The position numbers were made by a program, and so were the translations under genes. A model generated the notes under the pieces. That model was given only the letters and a program-made list of their open reading frames with translations, was not told where the DNA came from and made no database searches. Source: Streptomyces sp. JJ36 (lineage in GTDB: Bacteria > Actinomycetota > Actinomycetes > Streptomycetales > Streptomycetaceae). Taken from it: a DNA stretch of 64,000 bases. Location: positions 1 to 64,000 of the forward strand of contig NZ_JACYHE010000004.1 in the NCBI RefSeq assembly GCF_021696945.1, read 5' to 3'. This document shows, piece after piece, positions 1 to 8,339 of this stretch (the stretch's first letter is position 1; each line of letters starts with the position of its first letter).

Positions 1-18
1 GCGCCGTGCCCGAGGACG

Positions 19-2562
19 TCACTCCACGTAGCCGATGTCCTGGTAGCGCGGGGTCTGGAAGCCGAACGCCCCGGCGTTGGCCAGCTCCCGCTTGGCCGCC
101 ACCAGCTGCGGCCGCTGGTAGAGCGGCACCGAGCCGGCCGCCGCCCAGATCCGGGCGTCCGCCCGGCGCAGCAGGTCCGCCCGCTTCTGCTCGTCGAGCT
201 CGGCGGCCGCCTCCGCGAAGAGCTGGTCGATGCGGTCCGTGCCGACGCGGGTCCAGTTCTGCTCGACGACCAGCGAGCCGTCCGGCGCGGGCACCGGCTT
301 GGCGAAGATCGGCCGGGCGTCGGTCGCCGGGAAGGCGCTGGCGGGCCAGGAGTAGAGGGCCAGGTCGTAGTCGCCGGAGGCGATGTGGTCCCGGAACCAG
401 CTCTCGTCCTTGATCAGCTTCACCTCGGTGCGGACCCCGATCTCGTTGAGCATCCGGACGATGTGCGTGCCGGTCTGCTGCAGGCCCTCCGTACCGGGTC
501 CGGCGGGGACCAGGAAGCGCAGGGCGAGCGGCTGGCCCTCCTTCATCCGTACGGCCGCCGCCCGGCCGCCGGAGAGCAGCCGCATCTCCTCGGCCCGCTC
601 CCGGGCGTCCTCGGCGGCGCGGCGCGCGGTGGCGGCCTTCTCGCCGGCGGAGTCGGCGTCCGCCTCCTCGCCGGCGTCCTCGCCGTCGCCGGCCTCCGCG
701 GCCGAGGCGTGCGCGGCCTGTGCCAGCAGCCCGGCGCGCTGCGCGGCGGTGTGCGGCAGCAGGCTGAGCGGCACGCCCCGGACCCGGGCGGCTTCGGCGG
801 GGGCGACGGGCACCGCCAGCGCGCCGGTGGCGCGGGCGTCCGTGCCCTCCTCGGCTTCCCCCGGCCCGTCGGCCGGGGCGTCCTGGCCGCCCTTGCCGTC
901 ACCCTTGCCGTCACTCTTGCCGTCGTCACGCTTGCCGTCGGCGCCCTTGCCGTCGCCCTTCTTCGCGTCCACCGGCTCGTCCTGCTCCTCCTCGCCGACC
1001 CCGGCCTCCCAGCCGGCCTCGGCCAGCAGCGCCTCCGCGGAGGCCACGTCCCGGCCGCCGAGCGCATCGCTGTTGTCGCGGTAGCCGTGCTGGTCGCGCA
1101 CCTGGAGATGGCTGCCGAGCGGCCGCGCGGGCAGGCCCACCGACCCGAGGGCGTGCTGCGCCAGGGCCTCCCGGTCCAGCGCGCGGGCGAGGGCCCGGCG
1201 CACCCGGTCGTCGGAGAGCGGGCCGGAGGCGCCGTTCAGCGCGAGCTGGGTGTAGGCGGGCTCCAGGGCCTTGCGCACGGTGTACCCGCCCAGGTTGCGC
1301 CGGGCGGCCGCGGCCCGCTCGCGCGCGGCGGCGTGCTCCGCGGCCTGCTTCTTCGAGCCGTTCTTCGCGCTCTTCGTCCCGGCCTCCCGGGCCGAAGCGT
1401 CCCCGGACTCGTCCCCGTTCTTCTCCCGCGCCGCGCCGTCCTCCCGCTCCTCCTCGCCGGCGGGCTCGGCGGGGCGTTCCGCGTACGCCAGCTCCAGCAC
1501 CGCGGCGATCGCCCGGTCCGGTCCGGCGGCGCGCGGGGGCAGCCCCGCGGGCGCCGCGGCCTCACCGGCCTCCCGCGGACCGGTGCCGGCGGCCTCCCCG
1601 TGCCGTTCCCGCCGGTCGCCCGGCGCGGCGTCCCGGTGGGCGGCGCCGTCCCGCCGTGCCTTCCCGTCGTGGATGCGGGCGTCGGCGATGCGCTCGGCGA
1701 GGCCCGGTCCGACATCCGCCAGGTCCAGCTTCCCCGCGGCCAGCGCCTTCTCCCGCTCGTCGTACGGCACCGCGGGCAGCTCGATCCGGTCCAGCTTGGC
1801 GCGGTCGCCCCACCACTCCGGGTTCCGCTCCAGCGTCACCGCGTCGTCCTTCTCGGGGTCGATCCTCCCCTTCACCCGGAACGGGCCGGCGTAGGCGGGC
1901 AGCCGGTGCCGTGCCTTCTCGTTGAAGGCCTCGGCCCGGGCCATCACCTGCTTCGGATAGAGCGGCGTGAAGAGGGCCTGCCAGTCGGCGTACCGCTTGC
2001 GGAAGACCACCTCCACCTGGTGCGGCTCCTCGCCCTTGCGGACCTGAGCGATCTGCTCGTACCCCGCGTTGCGCGCGGTCCAGAAGGCGCTGTCGGAGCC
2101 TTTGAGCGCCTTCCACTGGGCCTTGAAGTCGGCCACCCCGATGGCCCGGCCGTCGCTCCACCGCGCCTCCGGCTCGAGGGTGTAGACGACGGTCTGCCGC
2201 GGCCGGGTGGAGGTGACCTCGGCGTCCTGGAGGAAGTCCGTGTTGACGTGCGGCCGCGCCCGGCTGTCCAGGGTGAACAACGCGGGCAGCACCGCGCCGG
2301 CGATCCGGTCGGTGGCGCGGGTGGCGTCGGGCTGGAAGACGTTCAGGGTGGCCGGCATCTCCTCGACCGCCCAGCGCAGCGTGCCGCCCTCGGCGACCTC
2401 GTCGCGCGCGACCGTCCTCAGGTCACGCGCCGCGCCGCTGCTGCCGCGCGGTGCGTCGTCTCCCTCCCCGCTGCACGCGGCGGCCACGGGCAGGAGAAGC
2501 GTCGCGGCGAGTACGGCGGCACAGCGCCGGGCGGCGGTGTCGTGGGCTGGCACGGCTGGCAT
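19..2562 (-). CDS. ABC transporter family 5 substrate-binding lipoprotein
   Basis: An 847-residue extracellular solute-binding protein of the DppA/OppA (SBP_bac_5) type, expected to capture peptides or similar ligands outside the membrane for an ABC importer. I start it at the internal ATG because a GGAGGT ribosome site lies 7 nt upstream and it is followed directly by a lipoprotein signal ending in V-A-A-A-C, with the lipidated Cys at residue 30. The early part (ETLNVFQPDAT-like, then YTLEPEARWSDG around residue 130) and the C-terminal part ending in YQDIGYVE carry the family pattern. The family is usually 500-600 residues. The excess comes from three charged, Ala/Glu/Lys/Asp-rich insertions at about residues 290-425, 515-590 and 605-655, including repeated D-G-K units. 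No permease or ATPase gene is adjacent in the window, so transporter partners are unknown. Ligand not predictable. Confidence 0.88.
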   Translation of the reverse strand: MPAVPAHDTAARRCAAVLAATLLLPVAAACSGEGDDAPRGSSGAARDLRTVARDEVAEGGTLRWAVEEMPATLNVFQPDATRATDRIAGAVLPALFTLDSRARPHVNTDFLQDAEVTSTRPRQTVVYTLEPEARWSDGRAIGVADFKAQWKALKGSDSAFWTARNAGYEQIAQVRKGEEPHQVEVVFRKRYADWQALFTPLYPKQVMARAEAFNEKARHRLPAYAGPFRVKGRIDPEKDDAVTLERNPEWWGDRAKLDRIELPAVPYDEREKALAAGKLDLADVGPGLAERIADARIHDGKARRDGAAHRDAAPGDRRERHGEAAGTGPREAGEAAAPAGLPPRAAGPDRAIAAVLELAYAERPAEPAGEEEREDGAAREKNGDESGDASAREAGTKSAKNGSKKQAAEHAAARERAAAARRNLGGYTVRKALEPAYTQLALNGASGPLSDDRVRRALARALDREALAQHALGSVGLPARPLGSHLQVRDQHGYRDNSDALGGRDVASAEALLAEAGWEAGVGEEEQDEPVDAKKGDGKGADGKRDDGKSDGKGDGKGGQDAPADGPGEAEEGTDARATGALAVPVAPAEAARVRGVPLSLLPHTAAQRAGLLAQAAHASAAEAGDGEDAGEEADADSAGEKAATARRAAEDARERAEEMRLLSGGRAAAVRMKEGQPLALRFLVPAGPGTEGLQQTGTHIVRMLNEIGVRTEVKLIKDESWFRDHIASGDYDLALYSWPASAFPATDARPIFAKPVPAPDGSLVVEQNWTRVGTDRIDQLFAEAAAELDEQKRADLLRRADARIWAAAGSVPLYQRPQLVAAKRELANAGAFGFQTPRYQDIGYVE

Positions 2563-3000
2563 CGCGCTACCTCCGGGGCGGACGGGCCGGAGCACCGTGG
2601 GCGGGTTCTGCGGCTCGTCACATCTGGGGCTCGTACTGCCCACTGAAGGGGCAGCCACCGGGCCCGGCACGCCGACACGTCCATCGGTGAAGGCCTCTCA
2701 CCCGCCCGGCCCAGGCCCGGCGACGGTCCGTGTCCCCCGGCGCGTCCGGGCGCTCCGGCGCGGGCTGCCGGGGCGGGTTCCGGTCCGGGTCCGGCGGTGT
2801 TCCGGTGCAGCCGCACCCAGCGAGTTTTTGGGCCGCCGGGCCGAGTGGTCCGGGAACGGCTGTCCCCCGGCCGCGCGCGGTACGGCGCGTGGCCCGCGAG
2901 AGACTGACCGCACCGCTCCCTGCGTGCCGGGCGGCCGCCGGGCGCGCGAGGGGCGGACGCGCAGAACGACGGGCAGCACGACCGAGCGAGGAGCGACAGG
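2563..3000. other. Intergenic region between divergent genes
   Basis: About 440 bp separate the lipoprotein gene (minus) from a small plus-strand gene. Both need promoters here. The lipoprotein ribosome site (GGAGGT) sits at the left edge and an AGGAG-like site at the right edge. A short inverted repeat, CTGCCC/GGGGCAG, is centred near 2645. I see no open frame with convincing coding character and no consensus -10/-35 pair that I would defend. Confidence 0.5.
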
Positions 3001-3339
3001 GTGACGGAGCAGGCCGGTACGCCGGGCGAGCCGGAGGCGGGAAACCCCCGCTGGTCGGAGGAGACGCGCCGGGAGATCCAGCGCGCCATGAACGCGGTGG
3101 TGCGGGAGGCGGCCGACATCGCGGCGCGCCGGGGCGAGCACGGCGTCTGGCTGCCGCCCGGGGAGACGGCGGAGCTGGGCGACAACCCGGCGCTGTGCAC
3201 GGCCGCCCGCATCTGGGTGCTGGACCGGCTGGAGGACCGCATCCGGGAGGCGCGGCAGGTGATCGAGCGGGTGGAGCACGACTGCCGGGTCCGGTCGGGC
3301 ACGGAGCCCGCCTCCCCGTCTCCGGGATCCGCGGGCTGA
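3001..3339 (+). CDS. Hypothetical protein, 112 aa
   Basis: GTG start with a GAGGAG-type ribosome site about 8 nt upstream. The product is a soluble acidic protein with predicted helices. Residues 20-50 (ETRREIQRAMNAVVREAADIAARRGEHG) and residues 65-95 (CTAARIWVLDRLEDRIREARQVIERVEHDC) look alpha-helical and amphipathic, joined by a W-L-P-P-G turn. Two Cys are present (about residues 66 and 95). No signal peptide, membrane segment or recognised domain. Codon use is typical for the genome, which supports a real gene. I do not recognise the family. Confidence 0.6.
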   Translation: MTEQAGTPGEPEAGNPRWSEETRREIQRAMNAVVREAADIAARRGEHGVWLPPGETAELGDNPALCTAARIWVLDRLEDRIREARQVIERVEHDCRVRSGTEPASPSPGSAG

Positions 3340-3684
3340 CCCGCGCCGGGGCGGCCCCGCAGGGAGGCGGCGGCGTCCCGTGGCGCGCCCGGGTCACAGC
3401 GCCGGGACCGTAGGCCGGCGGCGTCCCGAGGCCGTGAGGCGCGTCCCGGGGCACGCTCCCGTCAGGCGCGTGCCCGGGGGCGGGCGGCGGGTGAAACGGC
3501 GCCGGGGAAGAGGCCGGGGCCCGGGCGGCGCCGCGCTCGGGAGCCGAGCTCAGCCACCACAGGCGCGCACGGCGGGCACCCCCGCGCAACGGACGGACGG
3601 CCGGCCGTTCCCGGGGACGTACCGGGTAACCGCCGCCCCGTGGAATCCCGGGAAGCCGCCGCCCGGGGACGTACCGGGCAGCCG
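3340..3684. other. Intergenic region between convergent genes
   Basis: About 345 bp lie between the end of the small hypothetical gene and the end of the RibD-like reductase gene. The right third is occupied by a 26-bp tandem repeat, listed separately. The rest is GC-rich sequence in which I see neither a gene nor a clear terminator stem. Confidence 0.5.
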
Positions 3685-3704
3685 TCACCCGGGGGCGTAC
3701 CGGG
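3610..3704. repeat. 26-bp tandem repeat overlapping a gene 3' end
   Basis: Units begin at 3610, 3636, 3662 and 3688, exactly 26 bp apart. The core reads CCCGGGGACGTACCGGG. Copies 1 and 3 match over 17 bp, copy 4 has one change (GGCG for GACG) and copy 2 is degenerate (about 12 of 17). The last unit is inside the coding region and supplies the C-terminal residues R-Y-A-P-G plus the stop of the RibD-like reductase. The array therefore looks like a tandem expansion of the gene's own 3' end. Confidence 0.75.
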
Positions 3705-4440
3705 TGAAGAGGAAGGAGTCGTCCGCGAGCAGTCCCTCCAGGCGCATGGGCTGCGGGTCCGGCCCCAGGGCCGGGCCGCGCAGGATGCGCGGGGCGTCGC
3801 CCGCGGTGACCAGCGGTGAGAGGGTCAGGCAGAGTTCGTCGAGCGCCCCGGCCGCCTGGAACTGGGCGAGCAGCCGCGGGCCGCCCTCGGTCAGCACCGC
3901 GCGCATGCCCCGCCCGGCCAGCACCTCCAGCATCCGGTGCACCTCGACCCGTTCCTCACCTGCCTCCACGACCTCCAGGCCGTGCCGCTCGACCGCGCGG
4001 CGGGCGTCCGGCGGCGCGCTGCGCGTGGTGAAGACCAGGGTCCCGGCGCCCGGCGGCGCGGGCTGCTCCAGCAGGGGCGGCGGCAGGTCCAGGCGCCGGC
4101 TCACGACGGCGAGGGCCGGAGTGCGGGGGCGGCCGGCCGCCAGCCGGGACGCCAGGAGGTGGGGATGCTCCTCGGCGGGGCCGTACCGTTCGCGGCGGGC
4201 GGTCTCGGCGCCCACCACGATCACGTCGGCCAGCGCCCGCAGCACCGCGAGCAGCGCCTGGTCCGCGGGGCCGGAGAGCCCGCCGGAACGTGACCGCCAC
4301 ACGCTGGCCCCGTCCAGCGAGGCCACCATGTTGGCCCGCACATGGAAGCCCGGCGGGTAGGCGTACGCACGGGCGAGCCAGTGGGCGAGCCCGGCCTCGT
4401 CGGCCGGTGCCCGTTCGGGGGTCGGCAGCAGGCGCTCCAT
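3685..4440 (-). CDS. RibD C-terminal-domain / dihydrofolate reductase-like protein
   Basis: A 251-residue cytosolic reductase of the RibD_C family, which shares the dihydrofolate reductase fold and uses NADPH. The founding member reduces the ribosyl group of pyrimidine intermediates in riboflavin synthesis. Stand-alone copies such as this are often of unknown substrate. Visible family features are N-M-V-A-S-L-D-G near residue 40 (nucleotide/substrate-binding strand), the A-D-V-I-V-V-G-A-E-T segment near 80, and the late V-L-T-E-G-G-P-R-L-L-A motif near 190. Start is the ATG at the beginning of MERLLPTPERAP. Longer upstream frames lack family similarity. No deaminase domain is attached and no other riboflavin genes are nearby. 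Confidence 0.85.
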   Translation of the reverse strand: MERLLPTPERAPADEAGLAHWLARAYAYPPGFHVRANMVASLDGASVWRSRSGGLSGPADQALLAVLRALADVIVVGAETARRERYGPAEEHPHLLASRLAAGRPRTPALAVVSRRLDLPPPLLEQPAPPGAGTLVFTTRSAPPDARRAVERHGLEVVEAGEERVEVHRMLEVLAGRGMRAVLTEGGPRLLAQFQAAGALDELCLTLSPLVTAGDAPRILRGPALGPDPQPMRLEGLLADDSFLFTRYAPG

Positions 4441-5014
4441 GGCGCCGAGTCTGTCAGTCCCCGGCGCCCCGCCGGACGCCGCCCCGGCCGCCGGGCGCGC
4501 CCCGCGGCCCCGCCCCGCCGCGCTGCTCCCGTGCCGGTGCCCCCGGGCGGGCCGTGCGCAGGAGGGGCCGAGGAGTGGCCGCCCCGACCCGGCGTCCGGG
4601 CGGTGGCCGACCGGGTCGGCGCGGCGTCGCGGACGCTTCACGTGCACCTCCGCAGCCCGGACGGGGCCCGCCGGTCCGGGCCGGTCGCCGGGCCGGCCGG
4701 GGAGTACAGGTCGGGGTGCCCGTCCTCGGCACCACCCACGGACGGCGGATCGACGCCGGACGGGTCGGCGGATGAGCGTACGAGGCCGCCGGGGTCTTCG
4801 AGGGCGTCGAGGCTGTGGCGCCCCGCCGGGGTGTGCTCACCCGTACGGCGCACCGGGGACCGGTCGCGAGGACACGCAAGACCACCCGGGCGGCGCACTT
4901 CCGTACCCGGTGGGGGGAATCCGGCGACGCACCCTTCCCAAGCGGAGTGTGACGCGGAACACTCGCATGCGCGTGAGCCGAGCCAGCCGCCACCCCGCGG
5001 AGGTGCCGCAGACC
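4441..5014. other. Intergenic region, divergent promoters
   Basis: About 570 bp separate the RibD-like gene (minus) from a small coiled-coil gene (plus). The right end holds a 6-bp inverted repeat upstream of the plus-strand gene, listed separately, and that gene's ribosome site. Open frames cross the region in several phases, but none shows a family match or a good start. I call it non-coding. Confidence 0.45.
4945..4964. promoter_or_regulatory. Inverted repeat GAGTGT-N8-ACACTC, candidate operator
   Basis: Perfect 6-bp arms with an 8-bp spacer, ending 50 bp before the start of the 97-residue coiled-coil gene. Size and position suit a dimeric repressor or activator site. No protein is assigned. 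Confidence 0.4.
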
Positions 5015-5308
5015 ATGACCTTGCAGGACGACATGACCACCGTCCAGCGCTGCCTGGACGAACTCGCACGCAGCGTGAGCCGGCTGGAGCAGCAGGTCGG
5101 CAGCGGCCTGGAGATGCGCCGGGTGCGCAGTGACACCGAGCATCTGCGGGAGTCGCTGGCGCTGCTCCGCGCCGCCGCGCCGCAGTCCGGGCCGGCGTCG
5201 GCGCCGCGCCCGGAGATGGTCACCATCCCGGACACGCCGTACGACACGTCGCTGTGGACGGACGCGGAGGACGAGGGGCTCGGGGCGCGGGACCGGCGCG
5301 CACCCTGA
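5015..5308 (+). CDS. Small coiled-coil hypothetical protein, 97 aa
   Basis: Start at ATG chosen because CGGAGGTG lies about 10 nt upstream. An upstream in-frame ATG at 4968 lacks such a site. Residues 5-55 form a heptad-like helix (TTVQRCLDELARSVSRLEQQ, continuing to LRESLALLRAA), suggesting a coiled-coil oligomer. The acidic tail ends D-E-G-L-G-A-R-D-R-R-A-P. No signal peptide or membrane segment. It lies about 180 bp before the succinate dehydrogenase operon in the same direction, but nothing else links the two. Function unknown. Confidence 0.65.
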   Translation: MTLQDDMTTVQRCLDELARSVSRLEQQVGSGLEMRRVRSDTEHLRESLALLRAAAPQSGPASAPRPEMVTIPDTPYDTSLWTDAEDEGLGARDRRAP

Positions 5309-5488
5309 CGCGTACGCGCCGCGCGGGCCCCGCGCGCCGACCAGGCCGTGCGCCCGCGTGCGGCATCGCCGTGGCGGCGCCCCGCACCCGGTGCACGCCC
5401 CCGCGCACCCATGCATCCGCCACCCACCCCCGTACGCGCCCGGGACCCGTCACTCCCGGCCGCGGAACCCATCCCCGACGGAGTCACC

Positions 5489-6340
5489 TTGGCCACCGGA
5501 ACCACACCGCCCGCCGCGTCGGACCGTCCCGACCACCACCCCGCGCCCGGGGGCGTACGCACCGCGCCCGGGCGCGCCGCGCTCACCGAGGGCCATCTGC
5601 GCGTGGACCGCTGGTGGCTGCCCCCGGCGGCCACCGCTCTCGGGCTGCTCGCCTTCGTCGTCTACTCGACCTGGCGGGCCTTCGCCAACGCCGACTACTA
5701 CGCCGCGCCCTACGTCTCGCCGTTCTACTCGCCGTGCCTGGCGGAGAACTGCGTGCCGATGGAGTCCGGCCCCAACTGGGAGATCGTCGGCAACTGGTAC
5801 GGCCTCTCGCCCGCGCTGATCATCCTGATCTTCCCGCTGGGCTTCCGGCTCACCTGCTACTACTACCGCAAGGCGTACTACCGCGCCTTCTGGGCCTCGC
5901 CCCCGGCCTGCGCGGTGGCCGAGCCGCACCGGACGTACTCCGGCGAGACCCGGTTCCCGCTGATCCTGCAGAACCTGCACCGGTACTTCTTCTACGCCGC
6001 GCTGCTGGTCGCGCTGATCCTGTCCTACGACACCCTGCTCGCCTTCCGGAACGCGGAGTACGAGTGGGGCCACATGGGCCTGGGCACCCTGGTGTTCCTC
6101 GCCAACATCGTGCTGATCTGGCTCTACACCCTCTCCTGCCACTCGTGCCGGCACATCGTCGGCGGACGCCTCAAGCACTTCTCCCGGCACCCGGTGCGGT
6201 ACCGCATGTGGAGCTGGGTGGGGAAGCTCAACGCCCGGCACATGGCACTCGCCTGGGCCTCGCTGATCAGCGTCGCGCTGGCGGATCTGTACGTGTACCT
6301 GCTGGCCATCGGGGCGTTCGACGACCCGCGGTTCTTCTGA
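5489..6340 (+). CDS. sdhC: Succinate dehydrogenase membrane anchor / cytochrome b-type subunit
   Basis: First gene of a three-gene complex II operon and the membrane anchor that passes electrons to quinone. I use TTG at 5489 (MATGTTPPAAS) because GGAG sits 5 nt upstream. The 283-residue product has five hydrophobic helices: ATALGLLAFVVYSTW, ALIILIFPLGFRLTCYYY, YFFYAALLVALILSYD, LVFLANIVLIWLYTL and ALAWASLISVALADLYVYLL. Conserved His residues occur between and near helices (NLHRYFF, SCHSCRHIVGG, ARHMALAW). The loop after helix 1 has the pair S-P-C-L-A-E-N-C-V-P. A single large anchor is the arrangement I know from mycobacterial Sdh1 and a second Streptomyces complex, unlike the usual small SdhC plus SdhD. 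The start could be upstream at 5348 or 5411, but those leaders are Pro/Arg-rich. Confidence 0.85.
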   Translation: MATGTTPPAASDRPDHHPAPGGVRTAPGRAALTEGHLRVDRWWLPPAATALGLLAFVVYSTWRAFANADYYAAPYVSPFYSPCLAENCVPMESGPNWEIVGNWYGLSPALIILIFPLGFRLTCYYYRKAYYRAFWASPPACAVAEPHRTYSGETRFPLILQNLHRYFFYAALLVALILSYDTLLAFRNAEYEWGHMGLGTLVFLANIVLIWLYTLSCHSCRHIVGGRLKHFSRHPVRYRMWSWVGKLNARHMALAWASLISVALADLYVYLLAIGAFDDPRFF

Positions 6341-6398
6341 CGGCGCGTACGGCGGACGCCGCACCCGCGCCACACACGCGAGAGGGAAGCACTCAACG

Positions 6399-8339
6399 AT
6401 GACGCAAGTCGAACGTCAGCAGTGGGACGTGGTGATCGTCGGCGCCGGCGGCGCCGGGCTGCGGGCCGCGATCGAGGCCCGCGAGCAGGGCCTGCGGACC
6501 GCGGTGATCTGCAAGTCGCTCTTCGGCAAGGCGCACACCGTGATGGCCGAGGGCGGCATCGCGGCCAGCATGGGCAACGTCAACGAGGGAGACAACTGGC
6601 AGGTCCACTTCCGCGACACCATGCGCGGCGGCAAGTTCCTCAACAACTGGCGGATGGCCGAGCTGCACGCCAAGGAGGCCCCGGAGCGGGTCTGGGAGCT
6701 GGAGACCTGGGGGGCGCTCTTCGACCGCACCGCGAAGGGGAAGATCTCCCAGCGCAACTTCGGCGGGCACGAGTACCCGCGCCTCGCCCATGTCGGCGAC
6801 CGGACCGGGCTGGAGCTGATCCGCACCCTCCAGCAGAAGATCGTCTCGCTCCAGCAGGAGGACTTCGCCGAGTCCGGCGACTACGAGGCACGGCTGAAGG
6901 TCTTCCAGGAGTGCACGGTCACCCGGGTGCTCACCGAACCCGGCGGCGGCTCCGGCGCGGGCGGCGCCCGGGTGAGCGGCGCCTTCTGCTACGAGCGCGA
7001 GTCCGGCCGCTTCTTCGTCCTGGAGGCGCCGGCCGTGGTGCTGGCCACCGGCGGGATCGGCAAGTCCTTCAAGGTCACCTCGAACTCCTGGGAGTACACC
7101 GGGGACGGGCACGCGCTGGCGCTGCTCGCCGGGGCCTCGCTGATCAACATGGAGTTCGTGCAGTTCCACCCCACGGGCATGGTCTGGCCGCCGTCGGTGA
7201 AGGGCATCCTCGTCACCGAGTCGGTGCGCGGCGACGGCGGGGTGCTGCGGAACTCCGAGGGCAAGCGGTTCATGTTCGACTACGTCCCGGACGTCTTCAA
7301 GGAGAAGTACGCCGAGTCCGAGGAGGAGGCGGACGGCTGGTACGAGGACCCGGACCGGCACCGTCGCCCGCCCGAGCTGCTGCCCCGGGACGAGGTGGCC
7401 CGCGCCATCAACGCCGAGGTGAAGGCCGGCCGCGGCACCCCGCACGGCGGGGTCTACCTGGACGTCTCGACCCGGATGCCGGCCGAGGTCATCACGCGGC
7501 GGCTGCCCTCGATGCACCACCAGTTCAAGGAGCTGGCGGACGTCGACATCACCGCGGAGCCCATGGAGGTCGGGCCGACCTGCCACTACGTGATGGGCGG
7601 GGTGGAGGTCGACCCGGACACCGCCGAGGCCACCGGCGTGCCCGGCCTGTTCGCCGCCGGGGAGGTGGCCGGCGGGATGCACGGCTCCAACCGGCTGGGC
7701 GGCAACTCCCTCTCCGACCTGCTGGTCTTCGGGCGGCGGGCCGGGCTGCACGCCGCCCGGTACGCGGCGGGCCCGGCCGCGGACGAGCGGGTCCCGGTGC
7801 CGGAGGACCAGATCGACCGGGCCGCCGCGGAGGCCCTGCGCCCGTTCAGCGCCGAGGAGCTGACCGCGGGCGCCACCGCGGAGAACCCGTACACCCTCCA
7901 CCAGGAGCTCCAGCAGTCCATGAACGACCTCGTCGGCATCATCCGGCGGGGCGAGGAGATGTCCCGGGCCCTCGAACGGCTCGGGGAGCTGCGCGCACGG
8001 GCGCGCCGCGCCGGGGTGGAGGGCCACCGGCAGTTCAACCCGGGCTGGCACCTGGCGCTCGACCTGCGGAACATGCTGCTGGTCAGCGAGTGCGTGGCGC
8101 GCGCGGCGCTGCAGCGCACGGAGTCCCGCGGCGGCCACACCCGGGACGACTACCCGGAGATGGACCGCACCTGGCGGCGCTCCAACCTGGTGTGCACGCT
8201 CGCGGACGAGGCGGACGGGCTCGGTCACATCTCCCTGCGGCGCCGCGACATGCCGCCGATCCGCCCGGACCTGCTGGAGCTCTTCGAGAAGGAGGAGCTG
8301 ATCAAGTACCTGACGGACGAGGAGCTGACGACCGAGTGA
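6399..8339 (+). CDS. sdhA: Succinate dehydrogenase / fumarate reductase flavoprotein subunit
   Basis: 646-residue FAD subunit that oxidises succinate to fumarate on the cytoplasmic face of complex II. The N-terminus has the dinucleotide fold V-V-I-V-G-A-G-G-A-G-L (about residues 10-20). K-A-H-T-V-M-A-E-G-G-I follows, corresponding to the FAD-attachment segment with its His. The substrate-site motif F-H-P-T-G-M is near 252, and G-S-N-R-L-G-G-N-S-L is near 430. It starts at ATG with a GAGAGGGAAG ribosome site, 58 bp after the anchor gene. Its TGA overlaps the GTG of the iron-sulfur subunit, implying coupled translation. Length fits the Sdh1-type flavoprotein. Confidence 0.95.
   Translation: MTQVERQQWDVVIVGAGGAGLRAAIEAREQGLRTAVICKSLFGKAHTVMAEGGIAASMGNVNEGDNWQVHFRDTMRGGKFLNNWRMAELHAKEAPERVWELETWGALFDRTAKGKISQRNFGGHEYPRLAHVGDRTGLELIRTLQQKIVSLQQEDFAESGDYEARLKVFQECTVTRVLTEPGGGSGAGGARVSGAFCYERESGRFFVLEAPAVVLATGGIGKSFKVTSNSWEYTGDGHALALLAGASLINMEFVQFHPTGMVWPPSVKGILVTESVRGDGGVLRNSEGKRFMFDYVPDVFKEKYAESEEEADGWYEDPDRHRRPPELLPRDEVARAINAEVKAGRGTPHGGVYLDVSTRMPAEVITRRLPSMHHQFKELADVDITAEPMEVGPTCHYVMGGVEVDPDTAEATGVPGLFAAGEVAGGMHGSNRLGGNSLSDLLVFGRRAGLHAARYAAGPAADERVPVPEDQIDRAAAEALRPFSAEELTAGATAENPYTLHQELQQSMNDLVGIIRRGEEMSRALERLGELRARARRAGVEGHRQFNPGWHLALDLRNMLLVSECVARAALQRTESRGGHTRDDYPEMDRTWRRSNLVCTLADEADGLGHISLRRRDMPPIRPDLLELFEKEELIKYLTDEELTTE

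Noticed and set aside
385..2646. Long open frame opposite the solute-binding protein gene
   Set aside because: Typical antisense shadow in very high GC DNA. It has no start signals and no domain, while the opposite strand has a lipobox and ribosome site.
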